64,000 nt of DNA from DASQFQ01 sp963805525 (GTDB lineage Bacteria > Actinomycetota > Thermoleophilia > Solirubrobacterales > Solirubrobacteraceae): assembly GCA_963805525.1 (NCBI GenBank), contig CAWDUT010000006.1:434001-498000 (forward strand), given 5' to 3'. A model generated the notes under the pieces. It saw nothing but the letters and a program-made list of their open reading frames with translations, did not search any database and had not been told where the DNA came from. Position 1 is the first letter of the stretch. The number at the start of each line of letters is the position of its first letter. Below, piece by piece: positions 32,157 to 41,416 of the stretch. Made by a program: the position numbers and the translations under genes.

Positions 32157-33361
32157 GCGGTTGCCTCCAGCGGGTCGCGCGGGGCGGCGGCGGCCAGCGC
32201 CGCTTCTGCCTCGCCTTGGAGCGGCAGCCGTGCCTCGACCTCGAAGCCGCCGCCGGGCCGCGGGCCGGCGCGCAGGTCACCACCGATCACGCGCACGCGC
32301 TCGCGCATGCCGACGAGCCCGTGGCCGCCGCTCTCGGCGCGCGGCCGCGGGGTGCCGTCCCCGTGGTCGGAGACGGTCAGCAGCAGCTCGTCGCCGGCGT
32401 GCCGCACGCGCACCTCGGCGTGGCCGCCGCCGTGCTTGAGCGCGTTGGTCAGCGCCTCCTGCACGACGCGGTAGGCGGCGAGGTCGACGCCGGCCGGCAG
32501 CTCGCCCAGCTCGCCCGTCACGTGCAGCTCGACCGGGAGCCCGGCCGCGCGGCTGCGCTCGATCAGCGCGCCGAGCTCGTGCAGCGTCGGCTGCGGCGCG
32601 AGCGCGGCGGCCTCGTCGCCGGCGTGCAGCACGCCGAGCAGGTGCCGCATCTCCGACAGCGCCTCGCGGCCGGTGCGCTCGATCAGCGCCGCGGCCTCGA
32701 TCGCCCGCTGGGGATCGCGGGCGAGGATGCGGCGCGCGCCGCCGGCCTGGATGACCATCGTGGAGACCGAGTGGGCGACGACGTCGTGCATCTCGCGCGC
32801 GATCCGCCGGCGCTCCTCGGCGACCGCGCGGGCGGCGTCGGCCTCGCGCTGCTCGTGGGCGACCTGCGCGGCCTCGTGCAGCTCGGCGGTCAGCTCGGCG
32901 CGCGACCGCACGACGCGACCGGCGAGCCACATGAGCATGCCGAAGATCGTCGGGAAGATGATGTCGCCGAGTACGAAGCCGTCGGTGCTGGTGAGCGCGA
33001 CCCCGGTGACGGCGACGAGCACGACCGGCGGCGCGATCAGCGCCCTCCGGCCGGCGACGCTCGCGCCGACCACGTACGGGAACAGCAGCAGCCCGAAGAA
33101 CAGGCCGCCGATCGCCTCCGGCGGGGTCAGCGCCGCGGCGAGGAGCACGACGCCGGCGGCCCACACGAGCAAGCCCTCCAGCGGGCGCGAGCGGCGGATG
33201 AACGCCGCGACGCCGGAGCTGCCGCCGGCCACCACCGCGGTGAGCCATGCCGGTCCGACGAGATCGCTCGTGGTGTACGCGCTCAGCGTCGCCCAGCCGG
33301 CGAACACGAGCGCGAGCGCCCAGTCGAAGACGCGCGGGTCGATGCGGCGCAGGCGCCTCAC
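32153..33361 (-). CDS. Sensor histidine kinase 1 (HisKA_3, intact)
   Basis: 402 residues from GTG 33361 (overlapping the kinase 2 stop). Five to six membrane helices occupy about 12-150, then a coiled linker rich in Glu/Ala/Arg, the HisKA_3 helix with the acceptor His in IAREMHDVVAHSVSTMVIQA, and HATPase_c. The N-box (EALTNALKHGGG), G1-box (SDHGDG) and G2-box (GHGLVGMRERV) are intact, so it should phosphorylate the regulator at 31482. Domain layout matches the common actinobacterial kinases of the DesK/NarL class. Confidence 0.9.
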   Translation of the reverse strand: MRRLRRIDPRVFDWALALVFAGWATLSAYTTSDLVGPAWLTAVVAGGSSGVAAFIRRSRPLEGLLVWAAGVVLLAAALTPPEAIGGLFFGLLLFPYVVGASVAGRRALIAPPVVLVAVTGVALTSTDGFVLGDIIFPTIFGMLMWLAGRVVRSRAELTAELHEAAQVAHEQREADAARAVAEERRRIAREMHDVVAHSVSTMVIQAGGARRILARDPQRAIEAAALIERTGREALSEMRHLLGVLHAGDEAAALAPQPTLHELGALIERSRAAGLPVELHVTGELGELPAGVDLAAYRVVQEALTNALKHGGGHAEVRVRHAGDELLLTVSDHGDGTPRPRAESGGHGLVGMRERVRVIGGDLRAGPRPGGGFEVEARLPLQGEAEAALAAAAPRDPLEATA

Positions 33362-34521
33362 GCCGCCGCCCCGACCGGCAGCCGCGCGGCCACGCGCCAG
33401 CCGCCGCCCTCGGGCGGGGCCGCCTTGAGCTCGCCGCCGTAGACGGCGACGCGCTCGCGCAGGCCGAGCAGGCGGCGGTCCTCGGGCCGGCCGTCGTCGA
33501 CCACCTCGATCTCCACCTCGCCGGGCGCGTAGGTCACGCGCACGCTCGCGCGCACCGCGTGCCCGCCCTCGCGCGCGCGCCGCAGCGCCTCCTGCACGAG
33601 CCGGTAGGCGGTCAGGTCGACGCCGGCGGGGAGCAGCACGGGCTCGCCCTCGATCCGCAGCTCGACGTACAGCCCGGCCGCGCCCGCGCGCTGGATCAGC
33701 GAGCGCACGTGGGCGAGGCTCGGCTGCGGCGCGAGCGCCAGGTCCTCGTCCTCGCGGCGCAGGACGCCGAGCAGACGGCGCAGCTCGGTCAGCGCCTCGC
33801 GCCCGGTGTGCTCGACGACCGCGAACGACGCCTCGGCGCGCTCCGGGTCGCGCTCGGCCATCCGCCGCGCGGCGCCCGCCTGCACGGTCATCGCGCTGAG
33901 CGCGTGGGCGACGACGTCGTGGAGATCGCCGGCGATCCGCGTGCGCTCCTCGAGCGCGGCGGCGTCGGCGGCCGCCGCGCGCTCGCGCTCGGCGCGCTCG
34001 GCCCGCTGGTGCAGGGCGCGGTTGAGGCGGGTGCGGTTGCGCAGCACCTGGCCGAACAGCATCGGCGCCACCCCGATCAGGCAGACGGTGCTCAGGTAGG
34101 AGGTGAAGCCGTCCGCGTAGGCATCGACCCACGCGCCGATGACGAGCGACGCGGACGCGAAGACGGCGCCCGCCCACAGGCGCACGCCCTCGGTGTGCAT
34201 GCCCCACGTGTAGCCGGCGAGCAGCATCCAGAAGAACGGGCCGGCCATGTGGTCGGTGACGGCCTTGCCCGACAGCTGGAGCAGCGGCTCGAGGCCATAG
34301 ACGACGAGCAGGGCCACGACCGGCCAGCGGCGCCGCACCGCCAGCGCGGCCGCCTGGGCGGTGAGCACGCCGGCGACGAGCGCGAGCTTCGCGCCCTCCA
34401 GCGGCGCAAGCGCGACGATCTCGAAGAGCGCCTCGGCCAGCAGCACGGCCGCCACCAGCGCGTCGGCGCGCGCGGCGGGGAGGGCGCGGAGGCGGTCGAG
34501 CAGCGAGCGAAACGTCGGCAC
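33358..34521 (-). CDS. Sensor histidine kinase 2 with degenerate ATP-binding domain
   Basis: 387 residues from GTG 34521. Five to six membrane helices (about 18-160), a coiled linker and a HisKA_3 helix with the His preserved (IAGDLHDVVAHALSAMTVQA). The ATPase part is altered: the N-box is EALRRAREGGHAV, lacking the Asn that binds Mg-ATP, and the G1-box (VVDDGRPEDRRLLGLRERV) has lost its glycines. Compared with kinase 1 it shares the same layout, so the pair are probably paralogues. It may not bind ATP and could serve as a regulatory or trans-phosphorylated partner. The 156-base gap to 34678 contains a small inverted repeat only. Confidence 0.82.
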   Translation of the reverse strand: MPTFRSLLDRLRALPAARADALVAAVLLAEALFEIVALAPLEGAKLALVAGVLTAQAAALAVRRRWPVVALLVVYGLEPLLQLSGKAVTDHMAGPFFWMLLAGYTWGMHTEGVRLWAGAVFASASLVIGAWVDAYADGFTSYLSTVCLIGVAPMLFGQVLRNRTRLNRALHQRAERAERERAAAADAAALEERTRIAGDLHDVVAHALSAMTVQAGAARRMAERDPERAEASFAVVEHTGREALTELRRLLGVLRREDEDLALAPQPSLAHVRSLIQRAGAAGLYVELRIEGEPVLLPAGVDLTAYRLVQEALRRAREGGHAVRASVRVTYAPGEVEIEVVDDGRPEDRRLLGLRERVAVYGGELKAAPPEGGGWRVAARLPVGAAA

Positions 34522-34677
34522 GTCGCCGACCTTAACGCGCGTACGCGGGTCCTTCGTCGTCCCGGCTGACGATCCGCGGGTCATCCCTGAGGATGAGGCG
34601 GCGTCGTCCCCACGCCCGCACAAGATCGTCATGCAGGCCGACGACACGGGGCCGCCGCGCCGGGAGAGTTCTCGACC

Positions 34678-35118
34678 ATGAGAACCTGGACCGCGACCAC
34701 GACCGTCGACGCCGCCCCCGAGGCCGTGCTCGACGTGCTGACGGACCCCGACGCGATCGCCCGCTGGGCGCCGCTGCCGTTCGACGTGGAGGACCTCGAC
34801 ACGCCGCGCCTGATGTCGGGCTCGACCGCCCGCGTCTCGGGCCGCCTGGCCGGCCGCCGCGTCGGCTTCGTCGTCGAGGTCCACGAGGCCGCCACCGAGC
34901 GGCTGTCGCTCGCCGCCGACGGCCCCGTCGGCCTCGACGTCAACTACGACGTCGCCGCCACCGGCCGCGGCTCCGAAGTCCACGCCTCCGTCTCCGTCCG
35001 CACCGGCAAGGGCATCACCGGCCGCCTCCTCGGCGAGGCGACCAGCGCCCTCCTCTCCGCCGGTGCGCTCACCCATGCCGTGTCGCGCCTGGCGGCGCTC
35101 GCGGCCTGCCCCGCCTGA
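34678..35118 (+). CDS. SRPBCC (START-like) family protein
   Basis: 146 residues. The first strand TATTTVDAAPEAVLDVLTDPDAIARWAPLP is the classic start of SRPBCC/polyketide-cyclase-like proteins, which bind hydrophobic ligands in a helix-grip cavity. The C-terminal helix follows KGITGRLLGEATSALLSAGA, resembling CoxG relatives. No enzyme motif is visible. It precedes the ABC transporter operon by 22 bases and may be co-transcribed with it, perhaps as a ligand-binding accessory protein. Confidence 0.78.
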   Translation: MRTWTATTTVDAAPEAVLDVLTDPDAIARWAPLPFDVEDLDTPRLMSGSTARVSGRLAGRRVGFVVEVHEAATERLSLAADGPVGLDVNYDVAATGRGSEVHASVSVRTGKGITGRLLGEATSALLSAGALTHAVSRLAALAACPA

Positions 35119-35140
35119 TCTCCCCAACCCAAAGGATCCA

Positions 35141-35905
35141 ATGCTGACCCACACCTCCACGGCCGCACGGCCGGCTCTCGACATCGCGGTCTCCGCCCGG
35201 CGCGTCACGCGCCAGTACGGCGAGGGCGAGTCGGCGGTGCACGCGCTGCGCGGCGTCTCCCTCGAGGTCCCCGTCGGCCAGTTCACGGCCGTCATGGGCC
35301 CGTCGGGCTCCGGCAAGTCGACGCTCATGCACCTCCTCGCCGGGCTCGATCGGCCGACGAACGGCCGCGTGAAGATCGGCGGCGAGGACATCACCGAGAT
35401 GCCCGACAAGCAGCTCACCAAGCTGCGCCGCCGGCACATCGGCTTCGTCTTCCAGCAGTTCAACCTGCTGCCGATGCTCACGGCGGAGGAGAACATCCTC
35501 CTGCCGCTCTCGATCGCCGGCCGCAAGCCCGACAAGCGCGCGGTCGCGTCGCTGATCGAGCGCGTCGGCCTCGGCGAGCGCCTCGGCCACAAGCCCTCGC
35601 AGCTCTCCGGCGGGCAGCAGCAGCGCGTCGCCATCGCCCGCGCGCTGGCCTCGCAGCCGACCGTGCTGTTCGCGGACGAGCCCACCGGCAACCTCGACTC
35701 GACCTCGGGCACCGAGGTGCTCCAGCTCCTGCGCGAGGCGGTCGAGCTCGACCGTCAGACCACGGTCATGGTCACCCACGACCCGCGCGCCGCGGCCGCC
35801 GCCGACCGCGTGCTGTTCCTGGCCGACGGCGAGATCGTCAACGACCTCGCCTCGCCCGGCGAGGAGCAGATCCTCGCCGCGATGAAGGAGGCGACCCAGC
35901 GATGA
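35141..35905 (+). CDS. ABC transporter ATP-binding protein (MacB/LolD type)
   Basis: 254 residues from ATG 35141, with AAAGGA about six bases upstream. All ABC motifs are present: Walker A GPSGSGKST, Q-loop FVFQQFNLLP, signature LSGGQQQRV, Walker B VLFADEPTGNLD and the switch His in VMVTHDPR. The FVFQQFNLLP and DEPTGNLDS features are typical of MacB/FtsE/LolD-type ATPases that pair with FtsX-fold permeases. It overlaps the permease gene by ATGA. Probably powers export or mechanotransmission across the membrane rather than import. Confidence 0.95.
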   Translation: MLTHTSTAARPALDIAVSARRVTRQYGEGESAVHALRGVSLEVPVGQFTAVMGPSGSGKSTLMHLLAGLDRPTNGRVKIGGEDITEMPDKQLTKLRRRHIGFVFQQFNLLPMLTAEENILLPLSIAGRKPDKRAVASLIERVGLGERLGHKPSQLSGGQQQRVAIARALASQPTVLFADEPTGNLDSTSGTEVLQLLREAVELDRQTTVMVTHDPRAAAAADRVLFLADGEIVNDLASPGEEQILAAMKEATQR

Positions 35906-38319
35906 CCCGCGTCGCCCTCAAGGGGCTGGCGAGCCGGCCGGTTCGCACGATCCTCACGGCGCTGGCCATCGTGCTCGGCGTCGGCATGGTCAGCGCGGCC
36001 TTCACGCTGACCGACACGATGCGGCACGCGGCCAACTCGCTGTCCTCCGCCGCGTATGACGGCACGGACGCGGTGGTGTCCGCCCACACCGCGTTCGCGG
36101 TCGACTCGAAGGACTACTCGATCCAGCGGCCCAGCATCGCCGCCTCGAAGCTCGCCGAGGTCCGCTCGGTGCCGCAGGTGCAGACCGCCGTCGGGGACAT
36201 CTCCGACCAGGCGAAGATCATCGGCGACGACGGCAAGCCCGTCGGCGACGGCCCGTACTTCGGCGAGGGCTTCGACTCGACCGCTCCCGGCGCCGCGAAG
36301 CTGACGGCGTTCCGCCTCCAGTCCGGCCGCTGGGCGACCGGCCCGGGCGAGGTCGTCATCGACGCCGCCACGTCGGAGAAGCAGCACTACGGGGTCGGCG
36401 ACCGCGTGCGCATCGACACGCGCGACGAGGCCGGCACGTTCCGTGTCGTCGGCGTCACTCGCTTCGGCAACGTCAAGTCGCTCGGCACCGTGACCACCGC
36501 GGTGTTCGACCTCGAGACGGCGCAGAAGCTGTTCCACAAGCAGGGCCGCTACGACTCGATCCTGGTGGCCGGCAGGGCGGGTGGGGACGGTGTCTCCGGC
36601 CCCGACGTCCGCAAGGCGCTCGCGGCCAAGCTCGGCGACAGCGCCAAGGTGCAGACCGCGGCCGCCCACGACCGCTTCACGCTCGACGGCCTGAAGCAGT
36701 TCATCGGGATCATCAAGGTCGTGCTGCTCGTGTTCGGCGGCGTGGCGATCCTCGTGGGAGCGTTCACGATCTTCAACACGCTCTCGATCACCGTCGCCCA
36801 GCGCACGCGCGAGTTCGCGATGCTGCGCATGGTCGGCGCCGCGCGCCGCCAGGTGCTCGGCTCGGTGATGCTCGAGGCGCTCGCCCTCGGGCTCGTCGCG
36901 TCGATCGTCGGCCTCGGCGCGGGCTTCGGCCTGGCCGCCGGCCTCAACGCGATCTTCGGAGCGCTCGACCTCTCGCTGCCCCAGGCGGGCACGGTGTTCG
37001 AGGCGCGCACGGCGATCGTGGCGGTGTCGGTCGGCACGCTGGTGACGCTGGTGGCCGGCATGCTGCCCGCGCGGCGGGCGACGAAGATCGCTCCCGTCAG
37101 CGCCCTGCGCGACGCCGACCCGTCGGCGCGCAAGCTGCGGCTCCCGTCGCGCGCGGTGCGCGCCGCGGCGTCGCTGCTGGGTCGCCCGGCGGCCGCCATC
37201 GGCGGCTCCGCGGGCCGGCTCGCTCGCCGCAACGCGATGCGCCACCCGGGCCGCACGGCCGGCACCGCGAGCGCGCTGATGATCGGCGTGATGCTCGTGA
37301 CCGCCGTCACCGTCGTGGCCAACGGCCTCCGGCAGGAGACCAAGGGCACGCTCGACGACCGCATCGCGGCGTCGCATGTGATCACCGCGCAGGACGGGTG
37401 GTCGCCGATCGATCCCGCGATCGCCAGGACGGCGGCGCAGACCCCGGGCGTCACCGCGGTCAGCCCGCTGCGCCAGGACGGCGGCCTCGCCGAGGGCGGC
37501 AAGGAGATCGTCAACGGGATCGACCCGGCGACGATCGCCAAGGTGTTCGACTTCGAGTGGAAGAACGGCTCGAGCCGGTCGCTCACCACGCTTGGCGACA
37601 GCGGCGCGATCGTCGACAAGGGCTGGGCCAAGGAGCACGGGCTCGGCGTCGGCGACACGTTCACGCTCACCTCGGCCAAGGGCGTCGAGCTCGGGCTGAC
37701 CGTGCGCGGGATCGAGGAGTCGCCGGTGCTCGACTCGCTCGGGCTGGGCCCGATCACCGTGTCGGACCACGCGTTCGACACGGCGTTCGAGAACCAGCGC
37801 GACCGCCTCGCGTTCGTCACCACCAGCGACGCGGGCGCCTTGAAGCACGCGCTCGCCGGCTACCCGGACGCGAAGGTCCTGACCAAGGACGGCTTCATCG
37901 GCGACATGACGGCCGACATCGACTCGCTGCTCGCCATCTTCATGGTGCTGCTGGCGCTGGCGGTCATCGTGTCCCTGTTCGGGATCGTCAACACGCTCGT
38001 GCTCTCGACCTTCGAGCGCACGCGCGAGCTGGGCATGCTCCGCGCGGTCGGCATGACGCGCCGCCAGGTCCGGCGGATGATCCGCCACGAGTCGATCATC
38101 ACGGCGCTGCTCGGCGCCGCGATGGGCATCGTCGCCGGCCTCGGCATCGCCGCGCTGCTCGCGCAGGTGTTCGCGGACGACGGGATCACCTTCGCGGTCC
38201 CGGCCGGCTCGCTCGTCGCGTTCGTGATCGTCGCGATCGCGGCGGGCGTGCTCGCGGCCATCATGCCCGCCCGCCGGGCGGCGCGGACGGACGTGCTGAC
38301 GGCGCTGGCGTACGAGTAG
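35902..38319 (+). CDS. FtsX/MacB-fold ABC permease, two-repeat type
   Basis: 805 residues with the duplicated layout common in Gram-positive bacteria: an N-terminal helix (about 18-40), a large extracellular domain, three helices with the FtsX core (about 262-395), another helix (about 453-475), a second extracellular domain and three C-terminal helices (about 675-795). The pairs RTREFAMLRMVGAARRQVL and RTRELGMLRAVGMTRRQVR are the two FtsX repeats. With the ATPase before it, it should form a transporter for lipids, peptides or antibiotics; substrate unknown. A perfect hairpin terminator follows eight bases on. Confidence 0.92.
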   Translation: MTRVALKGLASRPVRTILTALAIVLGVGMVSAAFTLTDTMRHAANSLSSAAYDGTDAVVSAHTAFAVDSKDYSIQRPSIAASKLAEVRSVPQVQTAVGDISDQAKIIGDDGKPVGDGPYFGEGFDSTAPGAAKLTAFRLQSGRWATGPGEVVIDAATSEKQHYGVGDRVRIDTRDEAGTFRVVGVTRFGNVKSLGTVTTAVFDLETAQKLFHKQGRYDSILVAGRAGGDGVSGPDVRKALAAKLGDSAKVQTAAAHDRFTLDGLKQFIGIIKVVLLVFGGVAILVGAFTIFNTLSITVAQRTREFAMLRMVGAARRQVLGSVMLEALALGLVASIVGLGAGFGLAAGLNAIFGALDLSLPQAGTVFEARTAIVAVSVGTLVTLVAGMLPARRATKIAPVSALRDADPSARKLRLPSRAVRAAASLLGRPAAAIGGSAGRLARRNAMRHPGRTAGTASALMIGVMLVTAVTVVANGLRQETKGTLDDRIAASHVITAQDGWSPIDPAIARTAAQTPGVTAVSPLRQDGGLAEGGKEIVNGIDPATIAKVFDFEWKNGSSRSLTTLGDSGAIVDKGWAKEHGLGVGDTFTLTSAKGVELGLTVRGIEESPVLDSLGLGPITVSDHAFDTAFENQRDRLAFVTTSDAGALKHALAGYPDAKVLTKDGFIGDMTADIDSLLAIFMVLLALAVIVSLFGIVNTLVLSTFERTRELGMLRAVGMTRRQVRRMIRHESIITALLGAAMGIVAGLGIAALLAQVFADDGITFAVPAGSLVAFVIVAIAAGVLAAIMPARRAARTDVLTALAYE

Positions 38320-38325
38320 TGGTTG

Positions 38326-38355
38326 GTGGCGCCCGGCGTTCGTGCCGGGCGCCAT
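38326..38355 (+). terminator. Terminator hairpin of the ABC operon
   Basis: GGCGCCCGGC (38328-38337) and GCCGGGCGCC (38344-38353) pair perfectly over ten bases around GTTCGT; the stem extends to eleven with T-A at 38327/38354. It starts nine bases after the permease stop. There is no T-run, as usual in GC-rich actinobacteria. Confidence 0.75.
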
Positions 38356-38412
38356 CGAACGGCGGGCATTGGGGAGAGGGCGCCAATGCACCGGATTCAA
38401 AGTTGTTGAGTA

Positions 38413-38459
38413 GTGCCCCGTATGGGGGCACAATCAAGCAACCTTGGCCGCCGCGGCGG
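38413..38459. promoter_or_regulatory. Palindromes upstream of rrf2-sufC
   Basis: The 228-base gap before the Rrf2 gene holds, after the terminator, GTGCCCC-GTATG-GGGGCAC (38413-38431), CAAG-CAAC-CTTG (38435-38446) and the palindrome CCGCCGCGGCGG (38448-38459). Rrf2 regulators of Fe-S genes bind inverted repeats and often repress their own operon, so one of these is a reasonable operator. Which one, if any, cannot be decided; a TAGGAT about 15 bases before the ATG could be the -10 element. Confidence 0.35.
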
Positions 38460-38547
38460 TCGAACCTGCCTCCTCAATGCCGGCAGTTGACGTTCGCCCG
38501 CGAAGCCACCAGCCAACTCCGACCCCGCTGGTAGGATTAGTGCCTCG

Positions 38548-39003
38548 ATGATCTTCACCACCAAGGCGGAGTACGGGGTACGTCTGCTGATCCAGCTGGG
38601 GCTGCGATCGGCGTCCGGGCCGGTGTCCCTCAAGGCGGTCGCGGCGGCCGAGAACCTGCCGCTCGCGTACCTCGAGCGGATCGCGGCGCTGCTGAAGAAG
38701 GCCGAGCTGGTCGAGGCCACGCGCGGCGCCCACGGCGGCTACGTGCTCGCCCGCCCCGCCGAGGAGATCACGATGGACCAGGTGGTTCTCGCCCTCGAAG
38801 GCGCGATCGCTCCGATGGAGTGCTTCGTCACCGACAAGGACGACGCGCGCGTGCTGTGCTCGCACGGCACCGACGAGAGTCACTGTGCCACCAAGCTGAT
38901 GTGGACGCGCGTGCAGATGGGGGTCATCCGCTCCCTCCAGCGCACCACGCTGGGCGAGCTCGTCGAGTTCGCGCAGTCCGACAAAGACCTTTCGCTCACT
39001 TAG
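38548..39003 (+). CDS. sufR: Rrf2-family Fe-S regulator (SufR/IscR-like)
   Basis: 151 residues. The winged helix (1-70) shows TTKAEYGVRLLIQLGL and the wing RGAHGGYVLARP typical of Rrf2 proteins. Three cysteines, C92, C104 and C113, are placed like the Fe-S cluster ligands of IscR and SufR, so it likely senses cluster supply through a bound cluster. It stands six bases before sufC and is probably the autoregulated repressor of the suf genes. The name sufR is by context; IscR or NsrR-like sensing cannot be excluded. Confidence 0.85.
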   Translation: MIFTTKAEYGVRLLIQLGLRSASGPVSLKAVAAAENLPLAYLERIAALLKKAELVEATRGAHGGYVLARPAEEITMDQVVLALEGAIAPMECFVTDKDDARVLCSHGTDESHCATKLMWTRVQMGVIRSLQRTTLGELVEFAQSDKDLSLT

Positions 39004-39009
39004 GAGACC

Positions 39010-39776
<767 letters not shown>

Positions 39777-39780
<4 letters not shown>

Positions 39781-40985
39781 GCCTGACGGTCCCCGCGTCC
39801 GGCGAGTTCCCCGTGCTCGAGCGCGAGGGGATCGCCTACCTCGACTCCGCGGCGACGTCGCAGACGCCGCGGAGCGTGATCGAGGCGATGGACCGCTACT
39901 ACCTCGAGTCGCGGGCGACCGTCCACCGCTCGACGTATCCACTCGCCGCCGAGGCGACGGAGCTGTTCGAGGGCGCCCGCAACCGGATCGCGGCCTTCGC
40001 CGGCTCGACGCCGAGCGAGACGATCCTCACCCGCAACGCGACCGAGGCGCTGAACCTCGTCGCGTGGTCCTACGGCCGCGCGAACCTCGCCGCCGGCGAC
40101 CGCATCGTCCTGACGGAGATGGAGCACCACTCCAACATCGTCCCGTGGCAGATGGTCGCGGCCGACAAGGGCGCGGTGCTCGACTACGTCGACATCACCG
40201 ACGACGGCATCCTCGACCTCGCCTCGCTCGACGCGGCGCTGGCGCGCGGGCCCAAGATCGTCGCCGTCGCCCACGTCTCCAACGTGCTCTCCACGGTCAA
40301 CCCGATCGAGGAGATCGTCCGCCGCGCGCACGCCGCCGGCGCCGTGGTGGTCGTCGACGGCGCCCAGGCCGTCCCGCACCTGCCGGTCGACGTGGCCGCG
40401 CTCGGCGCCGACTTCTACGCCTGGACCGGCCACAAGGCCTACGGCCCGACCGGCATCGGCGTGCTGCACGGCCGCTCCGAGCTGCTCGAGGCGATGCCGC
40501 CGTGGCTCGGCGGCGGGCACATGATCAAGCGCGTCGGCCGCGACGAGTCGACCTACCTCGAGCCGCCCGCGCGCTTCGAGGCCGGCACGAGCAACATCGC
40601 CGAGGCGATCGGGCTCGGCGCCGCCGTCGACTTCCTCGGCGAGATCGGGATGGACGAGGTCCGCGCCCACGGGCGCGAGATCGCCGCCTACGCACTGGAG
40701 CGCGTCGGCGAGCTCGACGACGTCACCGTCTACGGCCCGGCCGACGTCGAGCAGCGCGGCGGGGCGCTCGCCTTCAACATCGACGGCGCGCACCCGCACG
40801 ACGTCTCGGAGATCCTCGGCCGCGAGGGCGTCTGCATCCGCGCCGGCCACCACTGCGCGCAGCCGCTGATGCGCCGCCTCGGCGTCACGGCCACCTCGCG
40901 CGCGAGCTTCGCGGTCCACACCACGCGCGACGACGTCGACCGCCTGGTCGACGCGCTCGCCTCGGTTCGTAGCGTGTTCGGCTGA
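39777..40985 (+). CDS. sufS: SufS cysteine desulfurase
   Basis: 402 residues, class II desulfurase. The PLP Lys is in AWTGHKAYGPTGIGVLHG, and the catalytic Cys in RAGHHCAQPLM. Other family marks are YLDSAATSQTPRSVIEAMDR and TEMEHHSNIVPWQ. It takes sulfur from cysteine as a persulfide and passes it to SufU, encoded next. Its stop overlaps the sufU ATG by one base. The gene order sufC-sufS-sufU is that of Gram-positive suf operons. Confidence 0.97.
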
Positions 40986-41416
40986 TGGACGAGCTCTACC
41001 GGGAGAACATCCTCGAGCACTACAAGCAGCCGAAGAATTGGTCCCCACCCCTCCCCGAGCTGCCCGAGCCCGACCTCGAGTTCGAGGACTTCAACCCACT
41101 CTGCGGCGATGAGCTGAAGGTGCAGATCAAGGTCGACGGCGACAACCGCGTCGAGGCGCTGCGCTTCTCCGGCCACGGCTGCGCGATCTCTCAGGCGAGC
41201 GCCTCGATGGCCTCCGACGAGGTGATCGGGATGCCTGTCGACGAGCTCGTGCGGCTCGACAAGTCGTTCATCCTCGAGCTGCTCGGGATCGACATCTCCG
41301 CGACGCGCATGAAGTGCGCGCTGCTCTCGCTCAAGGTGCTCAAGAGCGCCGGCCTCGGCCAGGCCGCCGCGTGGGAGTCCGAGACGCCGCCCAGCGCGGC
41401 GGAGTCGGGCGCCTGA
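40985..41416 (+). CDS. sufU: SufU zinc-dependent sulfurtransferase
   Basis: 143 residues of IscU fold. The metal-binding residues of SufU are all present: C40 and D42 (NPLCGD), C66 (GHGCAIS) and C111 (MKCALL). The 18-21 residue insertion between the second and third Cys typical of SufU rather than IscU is present. It accepts sulfur from SufS. No SufE or SufT gene follows; the next gene is a phosphodiester-glycosidase-like protein overlapping its stop. Confidence 0.94.
   Translation: MDELYRENILEHYKQPKNWSPPLPELPEPDLEFEDFNPLCGDELKVQIKVDGDNRVEALRFSGHGCAISQASASMASDEVIGMPVDELVRLDKSFILELLGIDISATRMKCALLSLKVLKSAGLGQAAAWESETPPSAAESGA

Noticed and set aside
34581..34596. Inverted repeat TCATCC-CTGA-GGATGA in the gap between kinase 2 and the SRPBCC gene
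   Set aside because: Only six pairs and no supporting second copy; a chance palindrome is as likely as an operator in the 156-base gap.
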